From Vibrio sp. UBA2441 (GTDB taxonomy: Bacteria; Pseudomonadota; Gammaproteobacteria; Enterobacterales; Vibrionaceae), in contig DDQN01000072.1 in assembly GCA_002342685.1 (NCBI GenBank), positions 62,001 to 126,000 on the forward strand: DNA of 64,000 nt. The letters are read 5' to 3'. A program made the position numbers and the translations under genes. This document shows, piece after piece, positions 26,662-36,003 of the stretch (position 1 is its first letter; each line of letters starts with the position of its first letter). The notes below the pieces were generated by a model. It had not been told where the DNA came from. It was given only the letters and a program-made list of their open reading frames with translations, and made no database searches.

Positions 26662-28695
26662 ATGCTGAATTACAAAAACAAAAGTGTCGGGTTTCAATTA
26701 AGATTGATTATTGCATCATGCTTACTGGTCGCATTTAGCGTTATTGGCGTTATGGCTTATCAAAATGCCTCGCAGGTATTACTGAAAAAAACCTTACAAG
26801 AGCACCAAAACAGAGTTGAGGCATTGGCCTCGATTTTAGAGGGTGAATTTGAAACCATCCTGGACAGTGCAAAAAGTTTAGAATCAGCCTTTAGAAATGG
26901 CTATTTGGCGGGTGTTTATCTCGAGGATAGAGAGGTTGATTTTGCTGGGCAGAAGGTTAGGGATATAACTCAGTTTGGCGAGTCTTTAATCGGTGACACT
27001 AAATTAGTTGACGCTTTTACACGAGATACTGAGGCGATAGCGACACTTTTTGTTCCTATAGGAAATGACTTTATTCGGGTATCCACTTCGCTGAAAAATG
27101 AGTCAGGCAAACGAGCTGACGGAACAATGCTTGGAAGCAACCATCCCGGATATCAAAACCTAAAAAACGGACAGCCGTATTATGCCGAGGTGAACCTATT
27201 TGGTATGCCTTATTTAACCTATTATCAGCCTATAGTGACATCTAACAACGTCATAATTGGTATCTCGTTTGTCGGTTTGCCGATTGAGAAAGCCACCGCT
27301 CAGATCGTAGATAAATTAAGTGAGATGAAATGGGGTGATACTGGTTTTACTAGTATTGTTAATAATATTGGTGACGAAAAAGGCAAGTATCTGCTTCACC
27401 CGCATAAGACAGACCGTGATTCGCCCATTCATGAACAACGTGACATCAATGGTGAAAAGGTATTTAACCAGCTATTTGCAAAAGACAATGGTGTACTCCT
27501 TTATCGTTTAGATGACAATGGTAATAGCGATGAAAGATACGTAGCCTTTGCTGAAGTCTCGGGTTGGAACTGGAAACTGCTTGGAGGCACTTATGTTTCG
27601 GAAGTAACAAAAGAAAGTTTGGCGTTGCTACAAACTATCGCTCTGATATCGCTTGTTGTCGGTCTACTCACTTTTGCCATTGTGACGGTTTTTCTTTCAC
27701 GTATTTTAAAACCGTTGGAAAGGTTATCCGATTATATGGATAGGTTCGGTAAAGGTGAAGTGAGCCTGTCTATTGAAAGGGGAACTGAAGGCTCAAGTAA
27801 TGAAGTGGTTCGCCTAACTAATGGAATGAGCGATATGGCTTTACAGCTTAATGGATTAGTCGGTGAGATTCGCAACACCAGTGATAATGTGTTCCAACAA
27901 GCGCAAAGTGTTTATCACGATGCTCATAGCAGCCTGAAGCAATCAGATGAACAACAAGGCCGTGTTGAGCAGGTGGTTACTGCCGTTGAAGAGATGGCGA
28001 CATCAGCAAAATCAGTTGCTGAACAAGTTGAATCAATTGCTGAGAATGTTCGTGAAGCGAATGAAAATAGCCAATCTGGTTTAGCGCTGGTTGATCAAGT
28101 GGGCGTTGATATGGCATCCCTTAATGGGTTGCTTGAGCAGTCTGCCGTTGCCATTGATAGTGTTGCCAAAGACAGCAACACTATTGAAGATGTGACTCGT
28201 ATGATTGATGAGATCGCTGAGCAAACCAATTTACTTGCGCTCAATGCGGCAATAGAGGCAGCGCGCGCTGGAGAACAAGGGCGCGGGTTTGCTGTTGTGG
28301 CCGATGAGGTCAGAACGCTTGCTCACCGGACCCAAACTTCGGTACAGGAAGTCGTTGCTATTATTACCAAACTTCAGCAATCAACGTCGGGCGCAGTCTC
28401 ACTGATGCAAGATAGCCAGAACAATGCCACTCAGGTGTTACAACAAACGAGTCAGGCAGGAGAAGCTTTGTTTTCCATAGCACAGCAGGTTGGAGAAATT
28501 TCGGGTCAGTCAGAAGCGATTGCTGCAACATCGGAACAGCAAGCGTTAGTTTCTCAGGAGATCGCCGAAAGTGTGTCCGATATTAGTAAGTTGAATATGG
28601 AAACTAAAGAAGTCACGGCACAATCAGCAAACAGTGCTGAAAGTTTGCAGTCTCAATCGACTGAGTTGAAACAGCAAGTTGATTTTTTCCACTAA
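26662..28695 (+). CDS. methyl-accepting chemotaxis protein with Cache sensor
   Basis: This 677-residue inner-membrane chemoreceptor has a first membrane helix (about 10-32) and a periplasmic Cache-type sensor (about 35-315, of the Cache_3-Cache_2 style, with WKLLGGTYVSEV near its end). A second helix (about 322-346), a HAMP domain (about 347-400) and the cytoplasmic signalling hairpin follow, with tip EQTNLLALNAAIEAARAGEQGRGFAVVADEVR split across about 525-560. It ends without the NWETF-type CheR/B tether. The ligand is unknown; Cache sensors often bind organic acids or amino acids. It is monocistronic with its own terminator. Confidence 0.9.
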   Translation: MLNYKNKSVGFQLRLIIASCLLVAFSVIGVMAYQNASQVLLKKTLQEHQNRVEALASILEGEFETILDSAKSLESAFRNGYLAGVYLEDREVDFAGQKVRDITQFGESLIGDTKLVDAFTRDTEAIATLFVPIGNDFIRVSTSLKNESGKRADGTMLGSNHPGYQNLKNGQPYYAEVNLFGMPYLTYYQPIVTSNNVIIGISFVGLPIEKATAQIVDKLSEMKWGDTGFTSIVNNIGDEKGKYLLHPHKTDRDSPIHEQRDINGEKVFNQLFAKDNGVLLYRLDDNGNSDERYVAFAEVSGWNWKLLGGTYVSEVTKESLALLQTIALISLVVGLLTFAIVTVFLSRILKPLERLSDYMDRFGKGEVSLSIERGTEGSSNEVVRLTNGMSDMALQLNGLVGEIRNTSDNVFQQAQSVYHDAHSSLKQSDEQQGRVEQVVTAVEEMATSAKSVAEQVESIAENVREANENSQSGLALVDQVGVDMASLNGLLEQSAVAIDSVAKDSNTIEDVTRMIDEIAEQTNLLALNAAIEAARAGEQGRGFAVVADEVRTLAHRTQTSVQEVVAIITKLQQSTSGAVSLMQDSQNNATQVLQQTSQAGEALFSIAQQVGEISGQSEAIAATSEQQALVSQEIAESVSDISKLNMETKEVTAQSANSAESLQSQSTELKQQVDFFH

Positions 28696-28707
28696 CTTCT
28701 TCTTCCA

Positions 28708-28742
28708 GAAAATAGCCAGTCTTCTTACTGGCTATTTTCTTA
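28708..28742 (+). terminator. terminator after Cache chemoreceptor gene
   Basis: GAAAATAGCCAGT pairs with ACTGGCTATTTTC around a 6-base loop, followed by TTATT. It lies 13 bases after the stop codon. Confidence 0.8.
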
Positions 28743-28893
28743 TTGACTTGTTAACCAAAATGTAAAGTGTAAATAATAGTAAAACACACTTACACTCATA
28801 GCTCATATTGTTATAGTATATCAATTCGTGCGATTTTTATGTTGCCTGCTCATTAGATCTACTTCTTGAATGTTTTGAGTCAGAAAACAGTTT

Positions 28894-30210
28894 TTGTTGG
28901 ATATTCCCGTGTCTAAAAAGCCTTTTTTCCCTGTTTCATCCGTCTTTTCGTCAGACGTGCCTCTGTTTATAAAATTCATTGCATCCTTAATACCTGTTGC
29001 TGCGGTTGTTTTTACCCTAACGACAATATCAGACAATGCTGGCAGGCGGGAAATTCCGATTAGTTTTAAAGAAATGCCCATTTACGAACCTCTGCATAAG
29101 GAAGAAACTGCCATCTTCGATAGCGTTCCGGATTTCACTTATCAGATTCAAAAAGGCGATAATCTCAGTGGCATATTTGCTAAGTTAGACTTTGATTATT
29201 CCGATTTATTAAAAGTGATGGAAACAGATTTGAACTACCTGATGCTTGATACGTTAAAGCCGGGTAATCAGCTGTATTTCTGGCGCAACAAGAACAACGG
29301 GCTTCTGCAAAAAATGGTATTGCAGTTTACTATCGCAGATAGGGTCGCCTACACCCGATTAGATGATGGTAGTTATGGATTTAGTGATATATCCATACCG
29401 GGCGAGTGGCGCGCAATGCCTTTTGTGGGCGAAATACACGGTAACTTTTCTGTCTCTGCCAATAAGGCTGGCTTGGGTAATAGCGAAATCGAACAAATCA
29501 ATACCCTGTTAAAAGACAAACTTAACTTCTCGCGCGATCTCCGTGCCGGAGACCCTTTTGAGATTATTGAGAAACGTCAATTTGTTGGTGATGAAGCAAC
29601 GGGCAGGAGGGAAGTAGAAGCTATTCGAATTCATAACCGAGGTCGGATCATTAGCGCATATTTGCATAGTGACGGGCAATATTATGATAAGGATGGCAAG
29701 AGCTTACAACGTGCTTTTCAGCGTTACCCGACCAGCAAGCGGTATCGAATATCTTCTTCTTTTAACCCCAAGCGTAAACATCCGGTTACAGGAAGAGTTT
29801 CCCCTCACAACGGCACTGACTTTGCGGTTGGTATTGGTACTCCGGTTTATGCTACCGGAGATGGTAAAGTTGTTTTAACCAGAAACCACCCTTATGCGGG
29901 TAAGTATGTGGTCATTCAACACGGCAACAGCTATAAGACTCGATTTCTTCACTTGAGCAAAATTCTGGTTAAGAAAGGGCAGAAGATCTCTCGAGGTCAA
30001 CGCATTGCATTATCTGGAAATACAGGCCGATCAACTGGACCACACCTGCATTACGAATTTATCATTAAGGGGCGTCCAGTGAATGCCATGACGGCGAACA
30101 TTCCAATGGCGAGCTCTGTACCAAGAAAAGAACTGGCGGAATTCAAAACGAAGATAGCCATGTATAACGAATTATTAGGTAAGACGTTATTAGCACAAGT
30201 TGGGGAGTAA
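28894..30210 (+). CDS. M23-family murein DD-endopeptidase with LysM/OapA region (MepM-like)
   Basis: This probable periplasmic, membrane-anchored hydrolase cuts peptide cross-links in peptidoglycan to allow wall growth. The 438-residue protein has an N-terminal membrane segment (about 24-45), a LysM/OapA-like region (about 82-130; YQIQKGDNLSGIFAKL), a middle domain and a C-terminal LytM peptidase (about 300-400). Zinc ligands are visible in HNGTDFAVG (His and Asp) and GPHLHYEF. The layout equals MepM/YebA. The start is not strongly marked, and an in-frame Met further upstream is not seen. A small acidic protein gene follows 99 bases later. Confidence 0.85.
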   Translation: MLDIPVSKKPFFPVSSVFSSDVPLFIKFIASLIPVAAVVFTLTTISDNAGRREIPISFKEMPIYEPLHKEETAIFDSVPDFTYQIQKGDNLSGIFAKLDFDYSDLLKVMETDLNYLMLDTLKPGNQLYFWRNKNNGLLQKMVLQFTIADRVAYTRLDDGSYGFSDISIPGEWRAMPFVGEIHGNFSVSANKAGLGNSEIEQINTLLKDKLNFSRDLRAGDPFEIIEKRQFVGDEATGRREVEAIRIHNRGRIISAYLHSDGQYYDKDGKSLQRAFQRYPTSKRYRISSSFNPKRKHPVTGRVSPHNGTDFAVGIGTPVYATGDGKVVLTRNHPYAGKYVVIQHGNSYKTRFLHLSKILVKKGQKISRGQRIALSGNTGRSTGPHLHYEFIIKGRPVNAMTANIPMASSVPRKELAEFKTKIAMYNELLGKTLLAQVGE

Positions 30211-30309
30211 CAGCCTCTTAGTTCTTTATTAATAGACAAGAAATTATTTAGTAGAAGCTTATTAAATAGGAGCTTGTTACAATGCGGCGTCAAATTTTGG
30301 AGTAAAAAT

Positions 30310-30660
30310 ATGTTACCAGCTGATTTTGAAGTGTTGATAAACGCCTTATGTGAAACAGAGGATCTTCCGCAAGCCCTAGCACTGTTAAAAGAAAATGAAG
30401 ACGAAGAAGTAGCACAAGCTGCCGAATCACTTACCGGGCAGTTTGCCCTGGCTGTAGTGGATGGTGAGAAGCGTATCTATCACGTCTCATTGCAAGAAAA
30501 TGACAATGGTGAAGAAGAAGAGTTTGTTGAACATATCATGAATGAGGGAGACGATGTGATCAAATTTGCTGCTTGGTTTTTCTTTGCCATGTTTGATGTA
30601 AAACAAAAAGATAGCTATCAAGCGGCGGGTAAGACATTTAAGCAACCCAAAAGAAGCTAA
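30310..30660 (+). CDS. small acidic hypothetical protein, 116 aa
   Basis: The protein is soluble and Glu/Asp-rich, with a conserved-looking body (LPADFEVLINALCETEDLPQ...) and a C-terminal segment rich in aromatic residues (FAAWFFFAMFDVKQK). I do not recognise the family. I placed the start at ATG 30310, which follows TTTGGAG. A longer in-frame reading from TTG 30274 would add 12 residues with no ribosome site. It follows the murein endopeptidase gene in the same direction and precedes a tiny lipoprotein gene. Confidence 0.65.
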   Translation: MLPADFEVLINALCETEDLPQALALLKENEDEEVAQAAESLTGQFALAVVDGEKRIYHVSLQENDNGEEEEFVEHIMNEGDDVIKFAAWFFFAMFDVKQKDSYQAAGKTFKQPKRS

Positions 30661-30704
30661 TCTGACCTACTATTAATCTGCTTGCATACCGAATGGAGGA
30701 AGCA

Positions 30705-30821
30705 GTGAAAATAGTCTTGTTTTTGTGTAGCGTGCTTTTTTTGGCTGGTTGCTGCAATGGCATTGGTCCTGGCCCCAGAGCATTTGCTGACACACCGTTG
30801 GTCATTCAGATTGAAGATTAA
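30705..30821 (+). CDS. predicted small lipoprotein, 38 aa
   Basis: This small gene starts at GTG 30705 behind a strong GGAGGA ribosome site. It encodes a basic start, a hydrophobic stretch and a clear lipobox LAGC, followed by CNGIGPGPRAFADTPLVIQIED. After signal peptidase II cleavage only about 23 residues would remain, with two adjacent cysteines at the mature N-terminus. It ends directly before a strong terminator, which supports a real transcription unit. Function is unknown; an entericidin-like or structural role is only a guess. Confidence 0.6.
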   Translation: MKIVLFLCSVLFLAGCCNGIGPGPRAFADTPLVIQIED

Positions 30822-30823
30822 TA

Positions 30824-30851
30824 AGGGAAACCGTACAGGTTTCCCTTTTCT
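30824..30851. terminator. bidirectional terminator before RND operon end
   Basis: GGGAAACC (30825-30832) pairs with GGTTTCCC (30838-30845), followed by TTTTCTGTT. It lies between the lipoprotein gene and the 3' end of the RND permease gene on the other strand. Confidence 0.85.
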
Positions 30852-30852
30852 G

Positions 30853-33800
30853 TTAGGCCTCCGTTAGAGCAGAGACAGGCGAAGCTTTATTGTTGGATTG
30901 TGATAATCGCGAAATACCAATATCGTCTAATATGATGAGCACACAGGGAACGACAATAGAAGCGAGTAGTGTCGCTGTGACTAAACCAAAAGCGATGCTG
31001 GCGACTAAAGGGATCAAAAACTGAGCTTGTGTACTTGACTCGGTAAGCAGCGGTAATAAACCGGCAAAGGTCGTCAGTGAAGTGATAAATATAGCTCTGA
31101 ACCTGTCGTGAACCGCATTTTTACACGCCTCAATTAACGGTATCCCTTTAGCTATATTTTCTTTCACAAAATTAACCAGAAGAATATTATCGTTGACCAC
31201 AATACCTGCTAGCGTGGCGAAGCCTACTAAGCTGGGGATAGTGAGATCCAAACCTAGTCCGATATGCCCCCAGATAACACCGATCCAACCCATTGGAATA
31301 GCGAGTAAAACGGAAAAAGGCTGAGCGTAACTTTGGAACAAAAACGTAAGGATCAGATAAATGCCTATAATGCCAAGTGCGAAAAAGTGAATGAGTGAAG
31401 CACCTGTGTCTGCGCTTTCTTTATCCTGGCCTTGTGAAACGAAACGGATTTCAGGGAATTTCTGTTTCATCTGAGGGACAAATTCCTGATTGAACTTGAG
31501 CATTATTTCTCTGGCATTGGCTATGGCGGTATTGATATTTCCTTGCACTGTAACCGTATTAACGGCGTTAATACGGTTGATGCGCGAGAATGTTTGTTGT
31601 TCACTGAAGTCTGCAACCGCAGAAAGCGGAACCAAGCGGCCGTTAGACGCGGTTATCGCGAGATCTTTTAAACCCTGAAGGCTAGCCTGATGGGTAAACT
31701 CGTCGAGACGCACAGTAATATCAATGTTTTCTCCATCCTGGAATACAGACAAATCCGTACTGCCTTTCACAGCGCTGCGAAGCGTTTGCGCGATTTGAGT
31801 GGCATTCACCCCCATGACGCCAGCCTGATCTTTGAGGCTGACATGAATTTCAGAGCGGCCATAGCGAAGGTCATCCGACAGATTAAATACACCATCAAAC
31901 CCTTTAAGCCATTTGATTAAAGATCGGCTGACCTTTTTTTGTTGTTCCAGAGAGTCACCAAGGATCCGGATGTCGATGCCATTGCCAGCAATGCCTCGTT
32001 CTTTGTCTGTAAATTTCAGTGATACGATATCCGCAGTTGGGCCTACTTTTTTCTTCCAACTCTGCACCAGATATTTGATGCTCTGTTGTCTAAATTGCGC
32101 GGGAAGCAGGTCCGCACTGATCGTAGCCATATGTGGTCCGGATTCATTTGCGTCAACGTTAGTGTTAAACATGATGGTTTTACTGTTTACTAACGGCTCG
32201 GAATCAGGAAATGTTTTCGCATAATTAGCGTTTATATCATCAAGTGCAGCGGACACTTTGTTTACCACGGTTTCAGTTTGGCTTAACAGGCTACCTTGTG
32301 GAAGTAAAATTCTGGCTTGCAATGTATCACTTTCCAGCGATGGCATTGCTTTGAACTTTAACCAGCCTGCCGGAACGGTCGCACTAGTCACGAGCACCAC
32401 CATTAATAGAAAACCAAGTGTAAAGTAAGGAGCGTTCATAGCTTTAACGGAAAGAGGTATAAACATTTGATCTCTGACTTTCTCAAAACCAAGCATGAAT
32501 TTGTCACGAATCGGATTCGACTTAACATTGAGATGGCTATGAGCTAGATGTGAAGGAAGGATTAAGAACGCTTCAATCAAACTGACGAGCAGTGTGATTA
32601 ACAGGATAATGGGAATATAACGCAGAACTTCGCCCATTTTACCGCTTAAAAACATCAACGGACCAATAACCATGAGCGTTGTGGCAAATGAAGCAATTAC
32701 CCCCGGAAATACCTGTTTGGTGCCTTGAACGGCCGCCTGAAACGGAGGAATGCCTTGCTGGCGCTTAGCGGCTATGTTTTCGGCGATAATGAGTGAGTCG
32801 TCCATCAGCAGGCCAATGGCTACGATCAAACCGACCATAGTCATCATATTGATACTATAACCGAGCCAGTGCATGACGAATATCGAACCAAGAAAGGAAA
32901 CAGGGATCCCCATTGCGACCCAGAAACTAAACCGGATATTGAAAAAGGCCCATAACATTAGAAAGGCGAGAGCCAATCCTTGTAATCCATTGCTGGTTAA
33001 TATTCTTAAACGCTCTTTAATGTTTACACTAACGTCTTGAGTGATTACCAATTCCACGCCCTGAGGCGCTTTGGCTTGCTCTTTATTTATTAGCTTTTCA
33101 ACGACCTCTTTAACCTTTAATGTATCCTGAAAGTAGGTTTTTGATATTTGAAGTAACGCGGCGCGTTTTCCGTTAAACAGGATTTGCTCTTCTTCGAGCG
33201 CAAACCTCTGTTCAATATCTGCTACATCACCTAATTTTATCTGGGTGCCCTGATCACTGGATTGAATGATGATATTTTTAAATTGATTAACCTGAGTGCT
33301 TTTGTGATCAAACCGAACGTTAATGGACTCTAGTTCATTGTTGAATGTGCCTGCAGGCACACTAATATTTTGTTGTTGTACGATACCAGCAAGGTCAGAA
33401 ATACTGAATCCATACTGCTTTAGTTTCCAATCAGAAATTCGAATATCGATCTCTTGTTCAGAAAATCCGTCAAGAGTAACCTGAGCAATCATAGGATTGG
33501 CTTTCAGACGTTGTTTAATTTCTTTCGCGTATAAATATAAGTCATGCTCTGACATGTCGCCCGTGATAGCAATGCTAGCTACGCTAGCGGTTCTGTCTAA
33601 TTTGGATACAGTGGCTTGTTCCACTCTTTCAGGGAAATCATTGATAGAATTAACCTGTTGTTGAATATCGCTGGTTAGAATGTCGATATTTTGACCACTG
33701 CTCATTTCAGCATTAGCTATCGCTATGTTTTCTCTGGCGTCACAGGTCAGCTCTTTAATACCATTTATCTTGTCCAGTGCGTCTTCCAGAGGCGCGCAGA

Positions 33801-33981
33801 CTTCCTGCAATACTTCTGTTGGGGACGCCCCAGGGTAACTGATTCGAATCTCTACATCTTTTGTCGGTGTTATTGGAAACGTATCTTTTTGCAATTGTGG
33901 CAGAGCGAAGGCACCAAGCAACAATATGCTTATCATCAGTACATTGGCCCCGGTGGCATGGCGGATAAAAAAAGAGATCAT
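30853..33981 (-). CDS. RND-family efflux permease
   Basis: This 1042-residue inner-membrane pump subunit of the AcrB/HAE-type RND superfamily uses proton flow to expel compounds through an adaptor and an outer-membrane channel. It has a membrane helix at 10-30, a large periplasmic porter domain, a helix bundle from about 335, the proton-relay aspartate pair in LLMDDSLIIAEN, and a second half repeating this layout. It is translationally coupled to the adaptor gene upstream by a 4-base ATGA overlap. No TolC-type gene is adjacent, so a shared channel is likely. The drug or metabolite range is not predictable. Confidence 0.92.
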   Translation of the reverse strand: MISFFIRHATGANVLMISILLLGAFALPQLQKDTFPITPTKDVEIRISYPGASPTEVLQEVCAPLEDALDKINGIKELTCDARENIAIANAEMSSGQNIDILTSDIQQQVNSINDFPERVEQATVSKLDRTASVASIAITGDMSEHDLYLYAKEIKQRLKANPMIAQVTLDGFSEQEIDIRISDWKLKQYGFSISDLAGIVQQQNISVPAGTFNNELESINVRFDHKSTQVNQFKNIIIQSSDQGTQIKLGDVADIEQRFALEEEQILFNGKRAALLQISKTYFQDTLKVKEVVEKLINKEQAKAPQGVELVITQDVSVNIKERLRILTSNGLQGLALAFLMLWAFFNIRFSFWVAMGIPVSFLGSIFVMHWLGYSINMMTMVGLIVAIGLLMDDSLIIAENIAAKRQQGIPPFQAAVQGTKQVFPGVIASFATTLMVIGPLMFLSGKMGEVLRYIPIILLITLLVSLIEAFLILPSHLAHSHLNVKSNPIRDKFMLGFEKVRDQMFIPLSVKAMNAPYFTLGFLLMVVLVTSATVPAGWLKFKAMPSLESDTLQARILLPQGSLLSQTETVVNKVSAALDDINANYAKTFPDSEPLVNSKTIMFNTNVDANESGPHMATISADLLPAQFRQQSIKYLVQSWKKKVGPTADIVSLKFTDKERGIAGNGIDIRILGDSLEQQKKVSRSLIKWLKGFDGVFNLSDDLRYGRSEIHVSLKDQAGVMGVNATQIAQTLRSAVKGSTDLSVFQDGENIDITVRLDEFTHQASLQGLKDLAITASNGRLVPLSAVADFSEQQTFSRINRINAVNTVTVQGNINTAIANAREIMLKFNQEFVPQMKQKFPEIRFVSQGQDKESADTGASLIHFFALGIIGIYLILTFLFQSYAQPFSVLLAIPMGWIGVIWGHIGLGLDLTIPSLVGFATLAGIVVNDNILLVNFVKENIAKGIPLIEACKNAVHDRFRAIFITSLTTFAGLLPLLTESSTQAQFLIPLVASIAFGLVTATLLASIVVPCVLIILDDIGISRLSQSNNKASPVSALTEA

Positions 33982-35327
33982 GATTTATCCTCCGCTTGTT
34001 TGTTTTTCAGTGCGGTAAATCCAGTCTCCTTGTCTAACCATTGGACTATTTTTTTGTCAGGCTGAGGTTTTAATGACATACCCTCTACGGCAGGGGAAAG
34101 TTTACTCAGCACTATTTTGTCTTTTGCCACAATGCCGGATTTAACAACAGCGATCTGGTTTTGAATGAAATCAATTTCGATGGTTTTTATTGACAGTTTT
34201 CCCTTACTGTTAACGGTATAAACTTTATTGTTATGGATGGCGCTCACGGGAATAAGCAGTTGTTTTTTCAACACTGGTGCTTTTAACGTTACCTTAACGA
34301 AAGTATCTCTCATTAGCGGTGGCTTTTTACCTGGGCTGGCGAGTTTGTATGGGGCGTCTATGCTGATAACGATGCTTTGACTTTGCGTCTGGGCATCAAT
34401 TTGTCCGCCAGTACGACTTACCTGTGCATCCCAGTGAATAAGTTTGTTTCCAGCGTTTAACTCAACATCTGCTTGCAGTGCTGAGTGTATTTCATTGTCG
34501 ACAATGCTTCGGTTTTCTGCGCGGCGCAACGGACGCATTTTTCCTAATGGGAATTGGGCACTGATTTCGACTCGGTTGATTCCATCCGCTTTAAGTAACA
34601 ATTCTCCCTTGTTAATGTAGTCGGCTATTCCGGCTAACTTTTCTGTGACTCTCAGATCAAAAGGGGCTGAAATAACGGTATGGCTGAGGTCCCTTTGGGC
34701 CAAAGCGATTTGAGTTTTCAAAACTTGCTGCTCAGCTTGATTTATTATTAAGCTATTTTTTAGGGTTTGGAACTGTTGCTGGCTACTTAATAGAGCGCGT
34801 GTAGTACTGTCTAGTTGCGTTTTTGATATATGCCCGGTTTTGCTCAATCGTAGTGAACGTTCATATTCCGCTTGCTGGATTTGATAATCTTTATTAGCAA
34901 TGGCAACAGAAGCGTTAATAGTGCGGTCTTTTAAGCGGGATACTTCCAGCTCAGCTTCAAGTTTAGCAAGAGACAGTTGATAAGAGGAGGGATCGATTTT
35001 AAGCAGTACTGTGCCCTTTGTGAGTATTGCGCCTTGTTTCAGTTGTTGGGAAACCCAGACAACAGTGCCATCTAATTCTGCCTGAGCTTGCCATTCTTCT
35101 GCTGGTTTAGTGTGTCCGTACCCAATGGCCGTTGGCTGAATGTTTCGCGGTACCAGATTCAAAACACGCACCACTTTTTTTCCCGATGTTTGGGCTGATT
35201 TAGGCGGTTCTGCTTTCATGTTAGGGGCAAGAGCCAGTAATAGAACGCCAATGAAGAGAGGTGGCAGGAACATTGCTCTCTGTTTCCATGCAAACGTAGC
35301 CATATTGAATATCCTGTTCAAATTCAA
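33978..35327 (-). CDS. RND efflux periplasmic adaptor (membrane fusion protein)
   Basis: The 449-residue adaptor links the RND permease to an outer-membrane channel. It has an N-terminal membrane or signal segment (about 16-38, FLPPLFIGVLLLALAP), a lipoyl/beta-barrel region (about 60-130), a coiled-coil hairpin (about 120-205) and C-terminal barrel and membrane-proximal domains. It is the first gene of a two-gene operon, overlapping the permease gene by 4 bases. No lipobox cysteine is seen, so it is anchored by the N-terminal helix. Confidence 0.9.
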   Translation of the reverse strand: MNLNRIFNMATFAWKQRAMFLPPLFIGVLLLALAPNMKAEPPKSAQTSGKKVVRVLNLVPRNIQPTAIGYGHTKPAEEWQAQAELDGTVVWVSQQLKQGAILTKGTVLLKIDPSSYQLSLAKLEAELEVSRLKDRTINASVAIANKDYQIQQAEYERSLRLSKTGHISKTQLDSTTRALLSSQQQFQTLKNSLIINQAEQQVLKTQIALAQRDLSHTVISAPFDLRVTEKLAGIADYINKGELLLKADGINRVEISAQFPLGKMRPLRRAENRSIVDNEIHSALQADVELNAGNKLIHWDAQVSRTGGQIDAQTQSQSIVISIDAPYKLASPGKKPPLMRDTFVKVTLKAPVLKKQLLIPVSAIHNNKVYTVNSKGKLSIKTIEIDFIQNQIAVVKSGIVAKDKIVLSKLSPAVEGMSLKPQPDKKIVQWLDKETGFTALKNKQAEDKS

Positions 35328-35445
35328 AGCGGAAAGTAAGTTGTGTTATGCGCCAATTTCTTAAATGACCTGATTACCCCTAGTTGAGGTTGATCGATAC
35401 GCAATTGATAAGAAATATAGCGCATATTATCTATTGGATTGTGAT

Positions 35446-35799
35446 CTAGCTTTTATTTCTCCATGCGGATTTAGCTGAACGCTTATGTAGAAGGAATTCT
35501 TGTTCGCTAATAAAACCATCATTATTGGTGTCATAGTCGGAAAACTCTTTTGCATTACTAATATTTTTTAGAGTTCGTCCTTCATTGGCTCGTTCTGATA
35601 TTCGCTGAGCCCGAAAATCGGTGAGCTCTTGAGGAGACACTTGACCATCACTATTAAGATCCAGTTGGCTAAACGTAGGTTGTTGAACGGCTCGCATTGC
35701 GCCTTTTTGATTCATACCTTGCTTATTCATGCCGCCAGCAATAGCGCTGGTGGTGATTGCGAAAGTCATCAGTACCATTAATGTTATTTTAGTGTTCAT
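35446..35799 (-). CDS. exported EF-hand protein
   Basis: The 117-residue protein has a signal peptide (about 1-21, cleavage near SAIAGG) and two EF-hand loops, DLNSDGQVSPQE (about 48-59) and DTNNDGFISEQE (about 89-100). Both carry the calcium-ligand pattern D-x-N-x-D-G-x-(V/I)-x-x-x-E. It is therefore a small periplasmic or extracellular calcium-binding protein. The partner is unknown. The start follows AAGGAGCAAG on the minus strand. The neighbour upstream, a ferric-reductase-like gene, is in the same direction, but a terminator separates the two. Confidence 0.82.
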   Translation of the reverse strand: MNTKITLMVLMTFAITTSAIAGGMNKQGMNQKGAMRAVQQPTFSQLDLNSDGQVSPQELTDFRAQRISERANEGRTLKNISNAKEFSDYDTNNDGFISEQEFLLHKRSAKSAWRNKS

Positions 35800-35953
35800 A
35801 ATCTTGCTCCTTGAATTAACACTCTATATAAGTTTATTCTAATGTATGTAAGGTGACGTAAGTTAAAGTAAAGTAGTGTAAAGATGCTGTGAGTGCTTGA
35901 CGTAGGGAGGAGGCTGGTAATGTCTGTTGGTGCCATTGATGACATGGAACGAA

Positions 35954-35975
35954 AAGTGCGCCTTTAAGCGCACTT
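35954..35975 (-). terminator. terminator after ferric-reductase-like gene
   Basis: AAGTGCGC and GCGCACTT form an 8-bp stem with a 6-base loop, followed on the minus strand by TTCGTT. It lies 29 bases past the ferric-reductase-like stop. Confidence 0.65.
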
Positions 35976-36003
35976 GAAATGAGAAATAAGCAGTTTGTAT
36001 GCT

